Positions 9,021 to 18,189 of a stretch of 34,765 bases of DNA are shown piece after piece. The position numbers and the translations under genes are program-made. The notes under the pieces were generated by a model. That model saw nothing but the letters and a program-made list of their open reading frames with translations, searched no databases and had not been told where the DNA came from. Each line of letters begins with the position of its first letter. Within the stretch, counting starts at the first letter, position 1. The DNA comes from Flavobacteriales bacterium (GTDB lineage: Bacteria; Bacteroidota; Bacteroidia; Flavobacteriales_D; JAHECK01), in NCBI GenBank assembly GCA_024641785.1, contig JAHECK010000020.1, positions 1-34,765 of the forward strand. The letters are read 5' to 3'.

Positions 9021-10388
9021 TTAGTTTGCTTTATTCTTATGCCAATTTAGATCCCAAACACAGTCGTCGTATTTAGGACTGATAAAAATATAGGTTTCAT
9101 TAATTTTTCCAATGATCCAATTTAATGTAGCTTCTTGTTTAGCACTTGAAGTGGCTGATTCCTGCAAAATTTGATAATCATCTACTAAATTGGCGCGATG
9201 TGGTTCTATCCTTTTTGTCAACTTTATTAGTCGATACCCCTCTTTTCCTTCTCTTGTTTGATATAAAATAGGCCCCTCAATATCACCAACATCCATATTT
9301 TCAATTGCCACAAAAGCCTGTGGATCAAGCTGACTTAATTCAAATCTTGGTGTACCAGTCATCAGATTTACAACTAAACCTTCATTATTATAACTTTTCT
9401 CATCCTGACTATATTTCAATACAGCAGTATACCAATCGAGAGTATCAGTACCAAGTGATGTTTTTACTTCAATAAGTTTATTTTTTGCCTGAAGCATACT
9501 TTCACTAGAAACACTGGGTTTTAACAAAATATGACGCGCGTGATATTGTTCACCACGGCGCTCAACCATTTGCATTATATGATATCCAAACTCAGTTTGA
9601 AAAACTCCTGATAATTCTCCATTTGATAATTGAAAAGCCACCTCATCAAATTCCGGTACCATTGTACCTCTTGGTACCATCCCTAAATCTCCTCCCTTTG
9701 AAGCGGAACCCGGATCTTCTGAATATAAGACAGCTAGGGTGGCAAAATCTTCTCCTTCCCTTACTTCTTGAATAAATCCTCTTAGGCGTTGTTTAACCAG
9801 TTCAATTTCTACAGGGTTCTCTATGGGGAAAATCACAATTTGAGCAAACTCAACGTGTGTGTTAATTAAAGGCAAGCTATCTTCAGGAATGCTATTAAAA
9901 TAACTTAATACATCACTTGGAGTAACATTTACATCCATTGTAACTGTATTTTGAACCTCCTGAATGATCATCTGATTTTTCATTGGCTGCCTGAAGTCAT
10001 CTTTAATTTCTCTTACAGACTTCCCAAAATAATCTTCCAATGCCTGCTCAGATCCAATTTGTTGAGTAAACATAGCAATCCTTCTATTTAGCTCGCCTTC
10101 GATCATCGCATCACTAACCTCGATCGTATCTAGTTTTGCTTGATGAAGAAACACTTTTTCACTTAGTAATGAACCTAGAATAAAACATTCTGGATCAGAA
10201 TCTAATCGAATTCCTTCTTGTCGAAATTGAATTTTTGATTCCTCTAATTCTGATTTTAAAATAATCTCATCACCTACAATCGCGATAACATTATCTAGTA
10301 TATAAATTGAATCTTGTTGGGCATTACTCAGACTACTTATTAATGGAAGTATGAATAATAAAAACACTATTTGTAATCGCTCTCTCAT
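9021..10388 (-). CDS. surA: Periplasmic chaperone / parvulin peptidyl-prolyl isomerase SurA
   Basis: This is a SurA-like chaperone and prolyl isomerase for outer-membrane protein folding. It has 455 residues. A signal peptide (1-24, ending SNAQ) is followed by a SurA N-terminal chaperone domain (about 28-165, with DNVIAIVGDEIILKSELEE). A well-conserved parvulin domain (about 178-276: SEDPGSASKGGDLGMVPRG, VPEFDEVAF, FQTEFGYHIMQM) comes next, then a second, more divergent parvulin-like region (about 283-385, beginning YHARHILL). Domain order matches E. coli SurA. It lies 26 bases after the lipoprotein-like paralogue and 14 bases before moxR. Of the three SurA-like genes here, this is the closest to classical SurA. 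Confidence 0.9.
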   Translation of the reverse strand: MRERLQIVFLLFILPLISSLSNAQQDSIYILDNVIAIVGDEIILKSELEESKIQFRQEGIRLDSDPECFILGSLLSEKVFLHQAKLDTIEVSDAMIEGELNRRIAMFTQQIGSEQALEDYFGKSVREIKDDFRQPMKNQMIIQEVQNTVTMDVNVTPSDVLSYFNSIPEDSLPLINTHVEFAQIVIFPIENPVEIELVKQRLRGFIQEVREGEDFATLAVLYSEDPGSASKGGDLGMVPRGTMVPEFDEVAFQLSNGELSGVFQTEFGYHIMQMVERRGEQYHARHILLKPSVSSESMLQAKNKLIEVKTSLGTDTLDWYTAVLKYSQDEKSYNNEGLVVNLMTGTPRFELSQLDPQAFVAIENMDVGDIEGPILYQTREGKEGYRLIKLTKRIEPHRANLVDDYQILQESATSSAKQEATLNWIIGKINETYIFISPKYDDCVWDLNWHKNKAN

Positions 10389-10414
10389 CTATTTTTAGCT
10401 AATTCAATTCTTTA

Positions 10415-11266
10415 TTAATCATGAAATAATTCAACATTCTTTTTCCTTACTGCTTCAGAATAGATGTCCTTTCTCATCTTCTTGAGAAGTTCCAACTTTC
10501 TTTTATTCAATATTAAGGATCTTATTTCACTCTTTACCAAATCAACAGGAGAGGGATCTCCAGGTTTCAAAAAGTCCTTTACAAATACTAAATACATGAA
10601 ACTATCATCATTTAATGTTATTAAACCTTTGGCAGGTGATTCAATAATCTGAATTCCCTTATTGGGTAGCTCTTCTTCAATATCAACAGGTGTAACCCAA
10701 ATTGAATCATTTAGAAAATATTTTGTTGCATTACTTTCGCAAAACAATTTTAAATCTTCTATATCTACTTCATCATCTGATTTTATCCACTCGTTAACCA
10801 ATTTTATATCCGGCGTTTCTTTCATTAATTTAATATACCGAAGTCTGAAAACGCTTTCTTTCAGAATAAAATTATCCTTATTATTTTCATAATAATTTAA
10901 GGTAGAGAGTAATGCGATATTCGTATCCAATTTTTCGTCGATCAAAGCTTGCTCATAAGTATATACCAACAATGAGTTTTTATACTGAGTCAGCATTTCA
11001 TCAAAATCCAATTGATCAACTGAAAGATTCAACTGTGCCTGTCCGATGAGTACATTCTCATGAATCCATTTATTAATATACTTATCGGCTATTTCTGCAC
11101 TATCCTCAGGCGAGGCTGTAACGGGAATTATTTTGTTTAAATCTGAGCGATATAAATAATTATCAAAGGCACGCGCAACAGGAACCTCATCTTTAACAGG
11201 TCCTAAATTACAATTTGTAAATCCTATAAGGATTAATAAAACAAAACTTAATCTAATCAGTTGCAA
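10415..11266 (-). CDS. SurA-operon exported protein, probable lipoprotein, lacks a recognisable parvulin core
   Basis: This 283-residue exported protein lies between two SurA-type genes. The N-terminus (LIRLSFVLLILIGFTNC) is a lipoprotein-like signal with Cys20, though Asn before the Cys is not a classical lipobox. The body is helical with DxxxI-type patterns like SurA N-domains (YLYRSDLNKIIP near 38-49, then IADKYINKWIHENVLIGQAQ). A C-terminal part (about 140-283) may be a degenerate isomerase-like fold, but the GGDLG and FGYH motifs are missing. The start appears to be TTG at 11266, overlapping the upstream gene by 14 bases; no ATG is available in this frame before the signal sequence. I would annotate it as a SurA-like accessory factor of unknown activity. 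Confidence 0.75.
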   Translation of the reverse strand: MQLIRLSFVLLILIGFTNCNLGPVKDEVPVARAFDNYLYRSDLNKIIPVTASPEDSAEIADKYINKWIHENVLIGQAQLNLSVDQLDFDEMLTQYKNSLLVYTYEQALIDEKLDTNIALLSTLNYYENNKDNFILKESVFRLRYIKLMKETPDIKLVNEWIKSDDEVDIEDLKLFCESNATKYFLNDSIWVTPVDIEEELPNKGIQIIESPAKGLITLNDDSFMYLVFVKDFLKPGDPSPVDLVKSEIRSLILNKRKLELLKKMRKDIYSEAVRKKNVELFHD

Positions 11267-13208
11267 TTGAATATAAAACTTCTTTGTTAATAATAACCGG
11301 ATACTTTAAACGTAAAGAATGAATCCATTCTTTCTCAAGTTGTTCTTGATAATTTGAAATATAATATCCCTTCGCATCATCTAACGATTTAGGTGAAGGT
11401 AATAGTATATCTGTGATATTTATGAAAGAATATTGATTATTGAACAATACCATTTCTGATAATCCTCTTTTCCATTCAACTTTAGAAAACAATTCATCAT
11501 CCTCTTTACTAAAAAGTCCTTCTTCAATAACAAGATTTAATTGAGAATTGTTGTTTATGATCGCTCTAATTGAATCATTACTATATCCTTTGGAAACCAT
11601 TTCATATACCTTTTTAGCAATGTTCTCATCAATAGATTTATAAATTTGAGCTTCTACTCTTTCTGGCCACATATTCTCCATTTTATAGGCTTCATAATAA
11701 GCATCTAATCCCAAAGTATCTGAGGTCGCTTTCTTCCATACTTTTTGATCTGAAAGTTCGAACAATAAAATACCATCATGGTATTCCTGCATTAATGCTT
11801 TAAAATTCGGATACTTATTTTCCAAATTAGCGTCTTCATAGGCTAAAATTGAAGCGTTTTTAAAAGCTGTAAAATTTGTATTTACATAGCTTTCGATCGG
11901 CATTATCGACTTATTTGTCATTTTCGATCTTTTCATCTGCATCAACAGATAATCAGCGAAATCTTTTTGAGTATACTTTCTTTTCGAAATAGTAAATAGC
12001 GTTTTATTCATTGACCAGCTTGGATCGATCACCCATTTATTTAAAAATATGGTGCTGTCGACCCATGTATAAAAAGGAGATAAATTTTTAGGATAATTTT
12101 TAAATCCATACTCTTTAATTAATTCTTGAATAAAGGCCTCTTTACTTACTTGACTTCTGGAGTCCCTTTGTATTTTTTTCTCAATAACCGGCTTTAACTC
12201 TTCAAAGGATTCTAATTTCTTAACTTCTAATAATTTTATAATATGCCATCCAAATCTACTTTTAAAAGGAGCGCTGACATCTCCTACCATTTTTAATGCA
12301 TATGCCTGATCTTCAAATTCAGGAACCATTTTCCCCGGACCAAACAAAGGAAGTTCTCCTCCCTTTTGAGCTGAACCTTTATCATCACTAAATTGTTTTG
12401 CCAATAGTCCAAAATCAGAACCCGCTTCCACTTTAGCATAGATCTCATCTATTTTTGCTTTAGCTTGATCTTGTTGTACCGGTTTCATTTGGTCATTCGA
12501 AATGATCACGATATGAGACACTTTCAATTCGCCTCTAGAAGGTCTTTTATCAACTACTTTTAAAATATGATATCCGAATCGTGTTCTTACTATTAATGAA
12601 ACTTCACCAACAGGGGTCTCATAAGCAGCATTTTCGAAAGGATAGACCATTTGAAAAGCGGTAAAATAACCTAGGTCTCCTTTATTCGTTTTTGCGGATG
12701 GATCTTGTGAATATTCGATCGCAGCAGCTTCAAAGGTCATTTCACCTTTTACAGTCATATTACGAATTTCATTTATTTTAGTATATGCTTTTAGCGTATC
12801 AGTAGGCAATGCATTTTGATCCACTTTAATTAAAATATGACTTGCACGAATTTCGAATTTCATGCGGTCATAAGCTTGTTGGATCAGTTCATTATCGACT
12901 TCTGAATTGGTAAGATAAGGAGCTGCTAATTGCTCACGATAACCATTAAGCTCTTTTTTAAAAGATGCTACGGTATCCATACCAAGTTCTTCTGCTTCTT
13001 TAACTTTAAGTTTATAATTGATAAACAATTCCATATACTCATCAAGCTCTGCTTTGGTGATTGCGGTTTTGCTATTATTCTTCTTAAAAACATATTCAAA
13101 TTCCGATTTTGAAATCGGTTCACCTGAAATAGTTAAAATTGTTTCATTTTGAGCATTAACAATAAATGATAATGCAAATGCTACTAACAATAATTGAATT
13201 TTCTTCAT
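11253..13208 (-). CDS. Long parvulin-type peptidyl-prolyl isomerase with C-terminal extension
   Basis: This is a periplasmic SurA/PrsA-like folding factor of 651 residues. Signal peptide 1-20 ends NAQ. A helical N-domain (about 24-118) is followed by two tandem parvulin domains. Domain 1 (about 120-220) contains IRASHILIK, YSQDPSAKTNKGDLGYF and RFGYHILKVVD. Domain 2 (about 228-328) contains LKVSHIVI, FSDDKGSAQKGGELPLFGPG and RFGWHIIKLLE. The last 320 residues have no motif I recognise and look partly helical. It starts 13 bases downstream of the guaB stop and overlaps the next gene by 14 bases, so it is in the same operon. The retained catalytic-type motifs suggest an active isomerase in either or both domains. 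Confidence 0.9.
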   Translation of the reverse strand: MKKIQLLLVAFALSFIVNAQNETILTISGEPISKSEFEYVFKKNNSKTAITKAELDEYMELFINYKLKVKEAEELGMDTVASFKKELNGYREQLAAPYLTNSEVDNELIQQAYDRMKFEIRASHILIKVDQNALPTDTLKAYTKINEIRNMTVKGEMTFEAAAIEYSQDPSAKTNKGDLGYFTAFQMVYPFENAAYETPVGEVSLIVRTRFGYHILKVVDKRPSRGELKVSHIVIISNDQMKPVQQDQAKAKIDEIYAKVEAGSDFGLLAKQFSDDKGSAQKGGELPLFGPGKMVPEFEDQAYALKMVGDVSAPFKSRFGWHIIKLLEVKKLESFEELKPVIEKKIQRDSRSQVSKEAFIQELIKEYGFKNYPKNLSPFYTWVDSTIFLNKWVIDPSWSMNKTLFTISKRKYTQKDFADYLLMQMKRSKMTNKSIMPIESYVNTNFTAFKNASILAYEDANLENKYPNFKALMQEYHDGILLFELSDQKVWKKATSDTLGLDAYYEAYKMENMWPERVEAQIYKSIDENIAKKVYEMVSKGYSNDSIRAIINNNSQLNLVIEEGLFSKEDDELFSKVEWKRGLSEMVLFNNQYSFINITDILLPSPKSLDDAKGYYISNYQEQLEKEWIHSLRLKYPVIINKEVLYSIATD

Positions 13209-13221
13209 TTTAATTTTTAAA

Positions 13222-14688
13222 CTATTTAATACTATAATTTGGAGCTTCTCTTGTTATTGACACATCGTGTGGGTGACTTTCACGAACACCGGCTGAGGTT
13301 ATCCTAACAAACTGTGCTTTTGTCAACGTTAATAGATCCGGACTTCCACAATAACCCATTCCGGCTTGTAATCCCCCTATTATTTGATACATCACCTCTT
13401 TTAAGGTTCCTTTATATGGAACCCTTCCTGAAATTCCTTCAGGAACAAGTTTACTGACGTCTAATTCATCTTCCTGAAAATACCGGTCTTTCGATCCTTT
13501 CTGCATCGCTTCAATGGACCCCATTCCACGATAGGCTTTAAACTTTCGACCTTCATAAATAATGGTCTCACCCGGAGATTCTTCAACTCCGGCCAACATA
13601 GATCCTATCATCACTGAGCTTGCGCCTGCGGCTAATGCTTTTACTATATCACCAGTATATCTTACACCCCCATCTGCTATAATAGGAACATCGCTTCCCT
13701 CAAGTTCTTTAGCTACATTATATATTGCGGTTAATTGAGGAACACCTACTCCTGCAATAACACGGGTAGTACAAATACTTCCTGGTCCAATTCCCACTTT
13801 TACTGCATCCGCTCCATTATCAACAAGAGCTCTGGCAGCAGCAGCAGTAGCAATATTCCCTACGATCACATCCAGATCAGGAAATGCATTTTTAATTTCC
13901 TTTAATTTTTCAACTACACTTTTAGTATGTCCGTGAGCAGTATCAATTACCACTGCATCAACACCGGCTATATATAAGGCTTCGGTTCGTTTCACTGCAT
14001 CATTTGTAACACCAAGAGCAGCCGCAACGCGTAATCTTCCAAACTTATCTTTACATGAATTTGGATGTTCCTTCACTTTAATAATATCACGGTAGGTTAT
14101 TAAACCTACTAATCGATGATCTTTATCTACGACAGGTAATTTTTCAATTTTATATTCTTGTAAGATCTTTTCAGCTTGTTTTAAATCAATCCCTTCCTCA
14201 GCTGTGATCAAACCTTCTGAAGTCATCACTTCGATTACAGGTTTTTTCAATTCCTTAATAAAACGAAGATCCCTGTTTGTAACGATCCCAACTAAAAGAC
14301 CGGAATCATTTATTACCGGAATTCCACCGATCTTATTTTCACTCATTAAGAAAAGTGCATCTTCAACTAAAGCATTATCCTTTAAAGTAACCGGATCTTT
14401 GATCATTCCACTTTCAGAACGCTTTACTTTTCTCACTTCTCTTGCCTGATCATCGATCGACATGTTTTTATGAATAACACCAATCCCACCCATTTGTGCC
14501 ATAGCGATTGCCAAAGCAGACTCAGTAACCGTATCCATAGCTGCCGAAACAATGGGAGAGTTTAATATTATATTGCGTGTTAAGCGTGTACTAATTGAAA
14601 CTTGTGAGGGCAATACCTCCGAATAGGCAGGTATTAATAATACATCGTCGTATGTAAGTCCTTCTCCAACTAATTTTGATGCGTCCAT
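13222..14688 (-). CDS. guaB: Inosine-5'-monophosphate dehydrogenase
   Basis: GuaB oxidises IMP to XMP with NAD+, the rate-limiting step of guanine nucleotide synthesis; it is a cytosolic tetramer. The 488-residue length is standard. The TIM-barrel catalytic domain is interrupted by a CBS-domain pair (about 95-205, with [10 protein letters not shown] and [10 protein letters not shown]). The catalytic Cys306 lies in [12 protein letters not shown], the phosphate-binding GGVRYTGDI is at 340-348, and the mobile flap carries the Arg422/Tyr425 dyad (SGRVPYKG). A near-consensus Bacteroidota promoter lies 31 bases upstream of the ATG (14720-14727). guaB is the first gene of a tight minus-strand run with three SurA-like genes and moxR. 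Confidence 0.97.
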   Translation of the reverse strand: MDASKLVGEGLTYDDVLLIPAYSEVLPSQVSISTRLTRNIILNSPIVSAAMDTVTESALAIAMAQMGGIGVIHKNMSIDDQAREVRKVKRSESGMIKDPVTLKDNALVEDALFLMSENKIGGIPVINDSGLLVGIVTNRDLRFIKELKKPVIEVMTSEGLITAEEGIDLKQAEKILQEYKIEKLPVVDKDHRLVGLITYRDIIKVKEHPNSCKDKFGRLRVAAALGVTNDAVKRTEALYIAGVDAVVIDTAHGHTKSVVEKLKEIKNAFPDLDVIVGNIATAAAARALVDNGADAVKVGIGPGSICTTRVIAGVGVPQLTAIYNVAKELEGSDVPIIADGGVRYTGDIVKALAAGASSVMIGSMLAGVEESPGETIIYEGRKFKAYRGMGSIEAMQKGSKDRYFQEDELDVSKLVPEGISGRVPYKGTLKEVMYQIIGGLQAGMGYCGSPDLLTLTKAQFVRITSAGVRESHPHDVSITREAPNYSIK

Positions 14689-14719
14689 AATTCCTAAATA
14701 AGGTCAAAATAAAGTGGCG

Positions 14720-14727
14720 CAAAAGTA
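14720..14727 (-). promoter_or_regulatory. Candidate -7 promoter element for guaB
   Basis: On the minus strand this reads TACTTTTG, an exact match to the Bacteroidota primary-sigma -7 element TAnnTTTG. A TTC-type partial -33 element lies 19 bases further upstream, weaker than the consensus TTTG. The distance to the guaB ATG leaves a leader of roughly 25 bases. It would drive guaB and the downstream surA/moxR genes. Confidence 0.45.
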
Positions 14728-14785
14728 TGAAAATTAAGAGAAGTTTGAAGGATGATTTTATATGAATTTATTAGGATCGATCTCA

Positions 14786-16873
14786 TCAATTGGAAAAAAC
14801 GGTTATACTTCCTGTTTCAATGATCACTTTACCTAATCCATCCTCTAACTGAATAACATAGATATAAACTCCTTGTGGAACCTGATTCCCTTTATAATAG
14901 CCATTCCATCCCGAATATATATCACTTGTTTCATATATAATTTGCGACCATCTATTAAGTATTGTCATTTTATAATTACTCACATTGGCATAAGCAAACA
15001 CCGGATAAAAAGTATTCGGATTTCCATCGATCACGAAAGAATTTGGAATCCAAATTCTTGGTTCAATTACCTTACAACTCTCATTTGAACGACTTACAGG
15101 GAAATTAGCATGAGGATTATCCGCTTCAATACCCTCAATATAATAACAATATCCTCCATCCATTGTCCAATCATCCGATAAATTATCCTGAAAAAAGAAC
15201 TCATTCGAACCCGCTTCATAGATCAACTGAATTATCCCTCCTTCCTGAACCCGATAGACCATATAAGTTTCAATTTCGCCTTCTCTTCCTAATACTTCGG
15301 TCCATACCAATGTATTTAAAGCGTTTTCTTGATCACTAACAATATTTAAGTAGATCGTATTGATCTCATTACTGAAAAAATTGTCATTAGCACATCCATC
15401 AAGAATTTGAACTCTATACCAGATCATTCCATTATCTGCAGGTGTATTTTCGTCAATAAATTCGAATGTATTCTGATCTAAATAGGGAACAAAACCAATA
15501 TTTATATAGTCATTATCACCCGGATACATCGCCTGTATATTAAATCCCTCTATCTCAATTTCATCTGCAGAATCCACAAAAAAGAAGAGCGAAACGTTAT
15601 TGGAGGAATCAACACTTGCTGTTGCTAAATACGCCACTTCAGGCAGACCCGGATAAACAATTTCCTGACATAAGATATTTGAAAGTGAAAAACGTGTTTG
15701 TGATAGATCAATCGCTTTAATTAAATAGCAATAATTCGAAAATGCAATAAGATCTTCGTGTGTGTAGCTTGTATCATTTGGAGTTAATTGAGCCAATAAT
15801 TGAAAGGGTGCTCCGTCGATACTAACATACAATTCATATTCAAATACCCCTTCCGGCCAATTAGTATAAGTGTTCCAGCTGAGCACATTCATTTGATCAC
15901 AACCGAAATATTCGTTTTCCAATAAAATACTATTTTGAAAATCATCTAATGCAGTAGGCGGAGAAATATAGAAAAATGGTGGATTAGAATTTGGATTGAT
16001 ACAGGTATCAAAAGCTGCAATTCCATAAGCATAACTTTCATTACTTACATCTGAATTGAAATCGATATAATAATTGATCGACGGATCCCAGATCGTATCA
16101 ATTGCAACTGAAAAACCATTGATGTTTTGAACGATAACATAACCCTGAATATCTTCCTGTGGCGGAATTTGCCAGCTGATACTTGTAAAACCCACCGTAG
16201 TATCAACACTAATCTGAATTATTTCCGGAATATCCGGAGGCGTATTATTATTGAAAAAATCCCCTTTTACATTGGATACATAGGAACAGAAATTATTTCT
16301 AACCCATTCCACCTTATAATTTAGAAATGCACTACAAATGGTGATGGTATCCAGATAGTTATTCATTCCAAGCTCAATTTGATCGATCTCAACCCAGTTC
16401 CCGATTGGATACTCTCTTAAAATAGAATAATAAGCATCTGCAGTATTTAAAAAGGAATCCGTAAAAGGTTGATTCCATGATAAATTGGCAATTCCACCTC
16501 CATTCATTACATCTACATCCAACACAATATTTGATAAAGTATCCGAATAACTATTATCTATTGGATCGTAAAAAAAATACCAAAGAATCTGAGACTGATT
16601 GATCAATCCCCCGATCTCTATGGTTGTTCCTCCATTGCTTGTTATCGGATTAAACAATTGATTATAAGCCCCTCCAAAAGTATTTGAGACAAAAAGATCG
16701 CTGTTTAAAGGACTCGCAAGCTGAATATGAATTGTATCATTATTAATGACTTGAATACATTCTATTTCATTTGCCTGCAGCAAATCCAGGCTACCCGAAT
16801 TACTATCCATTCCGGATAATAAAAATGATCTTGTCATTAAAATGACAAGCAGATATATGAAATTCGCTTTCAA
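14786..16873 (-). CDS. Large exported protein with T9SS type B (gliding/CHU_C-like) C-terminal sorting domain
   Basis: This is a cell-surface or secreted protein of 695 residues. An N-terminal hydrophobic signal (about 4-20) is followed by a beta-rich Ser/Asn/Thr-rich body (about 30-600) with fibronectin III-like patterns such as VLSWNTYTNW and NVSLFFFVDSADEIEIEGF. The C-terminal domain (about 604-695) has the hallmark order IWIPNSF, YKMTILNRWSQIIYET, GWNGYYKGNQVPQGVYIYVI and a final strand. That is the type B sorting domain used by the type IX secretion system. The start appears to be TTG at 16873 behind AGAGGA; the only in-frame ATG nearby (residue 13) would cut the signal. Function is unknown, possibly adhesion. 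It follows the M16 gene by 47 bases. Confidence 0.85.
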   Translation of the reverse strand: MKANFIYLLVILMTRSFLLSGMDSNSGSLDLLQANEIECIQVINNDTIHIQLASPLNSDLFVSNTFGGAYNQLFNPITSNGGTTIEIGGLINQSQILWYFFYDPIDNSYSDTLSNIVLDVDVMNGGGIANLSWNQPFTDSFLNTADAYYSILREYPIGNWVEIDQIELGMNNYLDTITICSAFLNYKVEWVRNNFCSYVSNVKGDFFNNNTPPDIPEIIQISVDTTVGFTSISWQIPPQEDIQGYVIVQNINGFSVAIDTIWDPSINYYIDFNSDVSNESYAYGIAAFDTCINPNSNPPFFYISPPTALDDFQNSILLENEYFGCDQMNVLSWNTYTNWPEGVFEYELYVSIDGAPFQLLAQLTPNDTSYTHEDLIAFSNYCYLIKAIDLSQTRFSLSNILCQEIVYPGLPEVAYLATASVDSSNNVSLFFFVDSADEIEIEGFNIQAMYPGDNDYINIGFVPYLDQNTFEFIDENTPADNGMIWYRVQILDGCANDNFFSNEINTIYLNIVSDQENALNTLVWTEVLGREGEIETYMVYRVQEGGIIQLIYEAGSNEFFFQDNLSDDWTMDGGYCYYIEGIEADNPHANFPVSRSNESCKVIEPRIWIPNSFVIDGNPNTFYPVFAYANVSNYKMTILNRWSQIIYETSDIYSGWNGYYKGNQVPQGVYIYVIQLEDGLGKVIIETGSITVFSN

Positions 16874-16882
16874 ACTAAGTAT

Positions 16883-16888
16883 TCCTCT
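16883..16888 (-). promoter_or_regulatory. Shine-Dalgarno-like site supporting a TTG start
   Basis: On the minus strand this reads AGAGGA, about 9 bases before the TTG at 16873. It supports the TTG start of the T9SS type B protein. Strong Shine-Dalgarno sites are uncommon in Bacteroidota, which makes this one notable. Confidence 0.5.
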
Positions 16889-16920
16889 GTTATACTAAAC
16901 GTTTTCAATCGTAAAAGTTG

Positions 16921-18189
16921 CTAAACTCCGGCAATTATCTTTATAAAGTCTTTTTCTACTAAATATTGTTGAGCCAAGCGTTTTAATTCAGGAGCCTTCA
17001 CCTGATCGAGATATTGAATATAGCTGTTAATTCGATCTTCTTTTAAATTGTAAACGATCGTATTTTTATGATAAGAGGAAAATTGAAATGCACCATCGAT
17101 CGACTGCAATAAACTTCCCTTAATATATCTTCTAACCATTTCCAATTCTGTATCTTGGACTAGGTTATTCTTAAGATCATTAAATACATCGATGATCGCT
17201 TCGTATGCTTCCCCCCAGTTACTCGCATTCAACTCAGCATAGATCGTTAAAAAACTTGCATATTTAAGCCTTCTTAAATGCCCATGGACACCATAGGTCA
17301 ATCCCTTTTCCTCTCTTATCACTTTATTTAAACGAGATCCGAAATAGCCTCCCAAAATGGTTGTTAATAATGATAAACCCAGAAAATCCTCATGATCAGG
17401 CAAAATTGAAGGCATTCCAATTCGCATTGAAACCTGCTGATTATTCTTCCCCGGTATTTTGACCCACTCTTCAGCAGATAAACGTTCACCATAAATTATT
17501 TGCTCAGTTGGATCTATTAAATAATCCAGTTTAATATTTTCAAATTGCCTTCCGATGGTCTCAGCAATCGCATCATCTACTTTACCCGAAACAATAATAT
17601 GCTTTGGACTTCTTTTAATTCTTTTAGAATAAAAAGAAAGCATTTCAGATCTTGATAATGCATCATAACTTTCGGCTGTACTTAGATCGGCATAAATGGA
17701 ATCTCTACCAAAAAGTGCGTTTATAAAAGCTTGATTAGATTGTACATCCACTTTTTCGTGTTCGACTAGAAATCGTTGCTTCATATTTCGCTTGAACATA
17801 TCGACCTCATTTTCAGGAAAGATAGAATCAGTAAGCGTTTCTAAATATAAAGGCATTAATTCTTTAGTGAATTTTGATAAAAGATACATACTCGTTTGAC
17901 TATAATCCCTTTGGATATCCTGCGTATAAAATGCCCCTTTCCCATCGATGATCTTAGCGATTTCTGCAGAACTATGCTTTGTTGTTCCATCATTTAATAA
18001 AGCATTCACGGCACTTGCTAATACCGGATCTTTTGAATAGGCATTTCCTGCATCAAACAGGACGTCAACTTTTATTAATTCTTGTTTTCCTGCATTAATG
18101 ATATACATCGGAAGTCCATTCGCTAAAATCCTTTTTTCAAACTTCAGCAAGTCTACCTTCGCTATTTCTTTTATTTCCGGCTGCTTCAT
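16921..18189 (-). CDS. M16 family peptidase-like protein, inactive partner subunit
   Basis: This 422-residue protein has the M16 (pitrilysin/processing peptidase) fold but lacks the zinc-binding HxxEH motif. At the equivalent position (about 45-75) it reads VLFDAGNAYSKDPVLASAVN, then NDGTTKHSSAEIAK. In bacterial M16B pairs one subunit carries the zinc site and the other contributes an Arg/Tyr motif; here RxxxGxLxQS-like sequence (RRYIKGSLLQSID, about 345-357) fits the non-catalytic partner. There is no signal peptide, so it is probably cytosolic, although M16 proteins are often periplasmic in Bacteroidota. It overlaps the active subunit gene by 4 bases (ATGA), so the pair is made together. 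Confidence 0.9.
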   Translation of the reverse strand: MKQPEIKEIAKVDLLKFEKRILANGLPMYIINAGKQELIKVDVLFDAGNAYSKDPVLASAVNALLNDGTTKHSSAEIAKIIDGKGAFYTQDIQRDYSQTSMYLLSKFTKELMPLYLETLTDSIFPENEVDMFKRNMKQRFLVEHEKVDVQSNQAFINALFGRDSIYADLSTAESYDALSRSEMLSFYSKRIKRSPKHIIVSGKVDDAIAETIGRQFENIKLDYLIDPTEQIIYGERLSAEEWVKIPGKNNQQVSMRIGMPSILPDHEDFLGLSLLTTILGGYFGSRLNKVIREEKGLTYGVHGHLRRLKYASFLTIYAELNASNWGEAYEAIIDVFNDLKNNLVQDTELEMVRRYIKGSLLQSIDGAFQFSSYHKNTIVYNLKEDRINSYIQYLDQVKAPELKRLAQQYLVEKDFIKIIAGV

